Assembly: GCA_041484095.1 (NCBI GenBank)
Contig: JBGPGW010000164.1
Location: 1-7,887, forward strand
Direction of reading: 5' to 3'
Length of the DNA stretch: 7,887 nt
Source of the DNA: JBGPGW01 sp041484095
GTDB taxonomy: Bacteria > Pseudomonadota > Alphaproteobacteria > CADEGL01
The position numbers and the translations under genes are program-made. Shown in pieces: positions 5,150 to 7,887 of the stretch (the first letter of the stretch is position 1; every line of letters begins with the position of its first letter). A model generated the notes under the pieces. The model made no database searches. It saw only the letters and a program-made list of their open reading frames with translations, and was not told where the DNA came from.

Positions 5150-6026
5150 CACGATCATCGACGGCAAGGCATTCGCCGAACGGCTGCGCGGGACGATCGG
5201 GCGCCAAGTGACGGCACTCCGGCAGGCGCATGGACTTCAGCCCGGCCTTGCGGTCGTGCTGGTCGGAGAGAACGCCGCGAGCCAGGTCTATGTCCGCAAC
5301 AAGGCGAAGTCGACGATCGAAGCGGGCATGCAGTCCTTCGAGCACAAGCTGGCCGCGACGGCGAGCCAGGCCGAGTTGCTGTCCCTTGTCGCGCGCCTCA
5401 ATACGGACTCCGCCGTTCACGGCATTCTCGTGCAATTGCCTCTGCCCCCCCAGATCGACCCCAACGCCGTCATCGACGCGATCGATCCCAAGAAGGATGT
5501 CGACGGCTTCCACGTCATCAATGCCGGACGCCTCGCGACGGGGACCCAAGGTCTCGTGCCGTGCACGCCGCTCGGCTGCCTCATGCTGATCAAGGACCGG
5601 GTGAAGGATCTATCGGGCAAGCGCGCGCTCGTCCTCGGTCGCTCCAACATCGTGGGCAAGCCGATGGCCTCCCTTCTTCTCGCCGAAAACTGCACCGTGA
5701 CGATCGCGCATTCGCGCACGCGCGACCTGCCGGCGGAATGCCGGCGCGCGGAGATTCTGATCGCGGCGGTCGGCAAGGCAGAGATGGTGCGCGGCGATTG
5801 GATCGGCCCCGGCGCCCTGGTCATCGACGTCGGGATCAACCGGGTCGACGTGCCCGGCGGCAAGTCGCGGCTCGTCGGCGATGTCGCGTTCGCCGAGGCG
5901 GTCAAAGTTGCGGGCGCGATCACGCCGGTGCCGGGCGGCGTCGGTCCCATGACGATCGCGTGTCTCTTGCGGAACACGGTCGTGGCCGCGTGCCGACAGC
6001 ATGGCCTCGCCGTGCCCGAGGCCTGA
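5142..6026 (+). CDS. folD: Bifunctional methylenetetrahydrofolate dehydrogenase / methenyltetrahydrofolate cyclohydrolase FolD
   Basis: Cytosolic enzyme interconverting 5,10-methylene-, 5,10-methenyl- and 10-formyl-tetrahydrofolate with NADP, feeding purine and formyl-Met synthesis and one-carbon flux. It has 294 residues, close to the usual 285-300. Catalytic residues keep E. coli numbering: Y50, K54 and K56 in YVRNKAKS, Q98 in VQLPLP and D121 in KKDVDGFH. Other landmarks are PCTPLG at 140-145, the dinucleotide-binding GRSNIVGKP at 166-174, TIAHSRT at 187-193 and the closing PVPGGVGPMT at 262-271. The ATG at 5142 lies inside the end of the DUF167 gene (8-nt overlap), with GAGAGAG just upstream, indicating translational coupling. 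All residues for both activities are present, so it should be functional. A C7 run at 5445-5451 lies in the LPLPPQ codons and leaves the frame intact. Confidence 0.97.
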   Translation: MADTIIDGKAFAERLRGTIGRQVTALRQAHGLQPGLAVVLVGENAASQVYVRNKAKSTIEAGMQSFEHKLAATASQAELLSLVARLNTDSAVHGILVQLPLPPQIDPNAVIDAIDPKKDVDGFHVINAGRLATGTQGLVPCTPLGCLMLIKDRVKDLSGKRALVLGRSNIVGKPMASLLLAENCTVTIAHSRTRDLPAECRRAEILIAAVGKAEMVRGDWIGPGALVIDVGINRVDVPGGKSRLVGDVAFAEAVKVAGAITPVPGGVGPMTIACLLRNTVVAACRQHGLAVPEA

Positions 6027-6083
6027 GGGCACGCGTCTCATGATCGTCTGGTCCGGCACCGCGTGTCAGGCGATAATTGCGCC

Positions 6084-6773
6084 ATGATCGGGTCCATGAG
6101 CGCGCTGTGGCTCGCGGCGGCCGTCTTTACCGGCTTGCATCTTATTCCCAGCACACCGCTGAGGCCTGTCCTGCTCAGGGCGCTCGGCGAATCCGCCTAT
6201 CTTGGGATTTTCTCACTCGCGGCGGGCGCGGCTCTCTTGTGGCTCGCGATGGCCTATGCGCGCGCGCCGCTCGTTGATCTCTGGCCGACCGTTCCGGCCT
6301 TGCGGGTCGTGCCGCTCGCCGTGATGCCGTTCGCGCTTGTACTGCTCGTCTGCGGCTACACCACGCGCAATCCCACGGCGGTGATGCAGGAGAAGCATTT
6401 CCATGCGCCCGACCCGGCTCCTGGAATTCTCAAAGTGACGCGCCACCCGATCATGTGGTCGGTTGCGTTGTGGGCACTTTCGCATTTCGTCATCCAAAGC
6501 GACCTCGCGTCGTTCATCCTGTTCGGAAACCTGGCCGCCTTGGCGCTCATCGGCATGCCGCTCATGGATGCGCGCCGCGCGGAACGCCTCGGACCGCTTT
6601 GGGGAACCTTCGCCCTCACGACCTCGGCGATTCCGTTCCTGGCTGCGATCGAAGGGCGCACGCGGATCAGCCTCCGTGAGATCGGCTGGTGGCGCATCGG
6701 TCTCGGCTTGGCGCTCTACGCCGCGCTCCTGGCGCTCCACGCGAGCATCATCGGCATAGCACCTTGGCCGTGA
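6084..6773 (+). CDS. NnrU family membrane protein
   Basis: An integral membrane protein of the NnrU family, named after a gene needed for nitric oxide and nitrite reductase expression in Rhodobacter; the family also includes plant 15-cis-zeta-carotene isomerase (Z-ISO), a heme b enzyme. From ATG 6084 the protein has 229 residues and about six hydrophobic segments (roughly 7-22, 38-57, 75-93, 121-137, 142-160, 204-225). Conserved features are TGLHLIPS near 16-23, GESAYLGIFSL at 35-45, and TRHPIMWSVALWALSH at 119-134 followed by LFGNLAAL. H19, H121 and H134 are candidate metal or heme positions by analogy only. The start is uncertain: GTG 6063, ATG 6084 and ATG 6096 are all in frame and none has a strong ribosome-binding site; 6096 gives the most family-like N-terminus. 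It follows folD by 57 nt and converges on argG with a 7-nt gap. No denitrification genes are in the window. Confidence 0.85.
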   Translation: MIGSMSALWLAAAVFTGLHLIPSTPLRPVLLRALGESAYLGIFSLAAGAALLWLAMAYARAPLVDLWPTVPALRVVPLAVMPFALVLLVCGYTTRNPTAVMQEKHFHAPDPAPGILKVTRHPIMWSVALWALSHFVIQSDLASFILFGNLAALALIGMPLMDARRAERLGPLWGTFALTTSAIPFLAAIEGRTRISLREIGWWRIGLGLALYAALLALHASIIGIAPWP

Positions 6774-6780
6774 ACGCTCG

Positions 6781-7887
<1,107 letters not shown>

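Noticed and set aside
5445..5451. C7 run in folD as a phase-variable site
   Set aside because: Short, and explained by Pro codons in the conserved LPLPP motif; no sign of frame disruption.

Overview
The window is GC-rich and almost fully coding. It comes from an alphaproteobacterium, judging by System I cytochrome c maturation genes in the order ccmF-ccmG-ccmH-ccmI with two-transmembrane, TPR-bearing CcmI, by the YggT / DUF167 / FolD group, and by the style of the proteins. Hyphomicrobiales or a neighbouring order is plausible, but this is inference from gene content and not a placement.

Left part (1-3752, + strand): the end of a cytochrome c maturation operon. It holds the last two thirds of ccmF (heme lyase core), then ccmG (thiol-disulfide oxidoreductase), ccmH (CXXC apocytochrome reductase, the CycL type) and ccmI (apocytochrome chaperone with TPRs). 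The genes touch or overlap (ccmF/ccmG junction, an ATGA overlap for ccmG/ccmH, 8 nt before ccmI). Together they reduce the CXXCH cysteines of apocytochromes c, hold the polypeptide and attach heme in the periplasm. CcmI appears to carry its TPR module twice.

Middle part (3753-4533): the only sizeable non-coding stretch. Right after ccmI there is what looks like a decayed C-terminus of a polar amino acid ABC transporter permease, readable only with two compensating frameshifts. It is followed by a complete tRNA-Ala(CGC) gene on the - strand (3996-4071) with encoded CCA and a plausible promoter at 4098-4127. From 4140 to 4533 there is no convincing gene, but several strong inverted repeats are present: a rho-independent-type terminator pointing along the - strand (4231-4257) with no recognised gene upstream of it, a 12-bp bulged stem (4328-4398), a pseudoknot-like pair of stems (4163-4216), and a hairpin covering the ribosome-binding site of yggT. 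A small - strand RNA ending at 4231 is the most economical explanation.

Right part (4534-7887): yggT (membrane protein), a DUF167/YggU gene and folD (tetrahydrofolate one-carbon metabolism) form a tight + strand operon, followed after 57 nt by a membrane protein of the NnrU family. The NnrU gene converges, with only 7 nt between stops, on argG (argininosuccinate synthase, - strand), whose 5' end lies beyond the window.

No CRISPR array, insertion sequence, phage gene or obvious novel multi-gene system is visible. The two items most worth following are the structured intergenic region and the permease remnant beside the tRNA.
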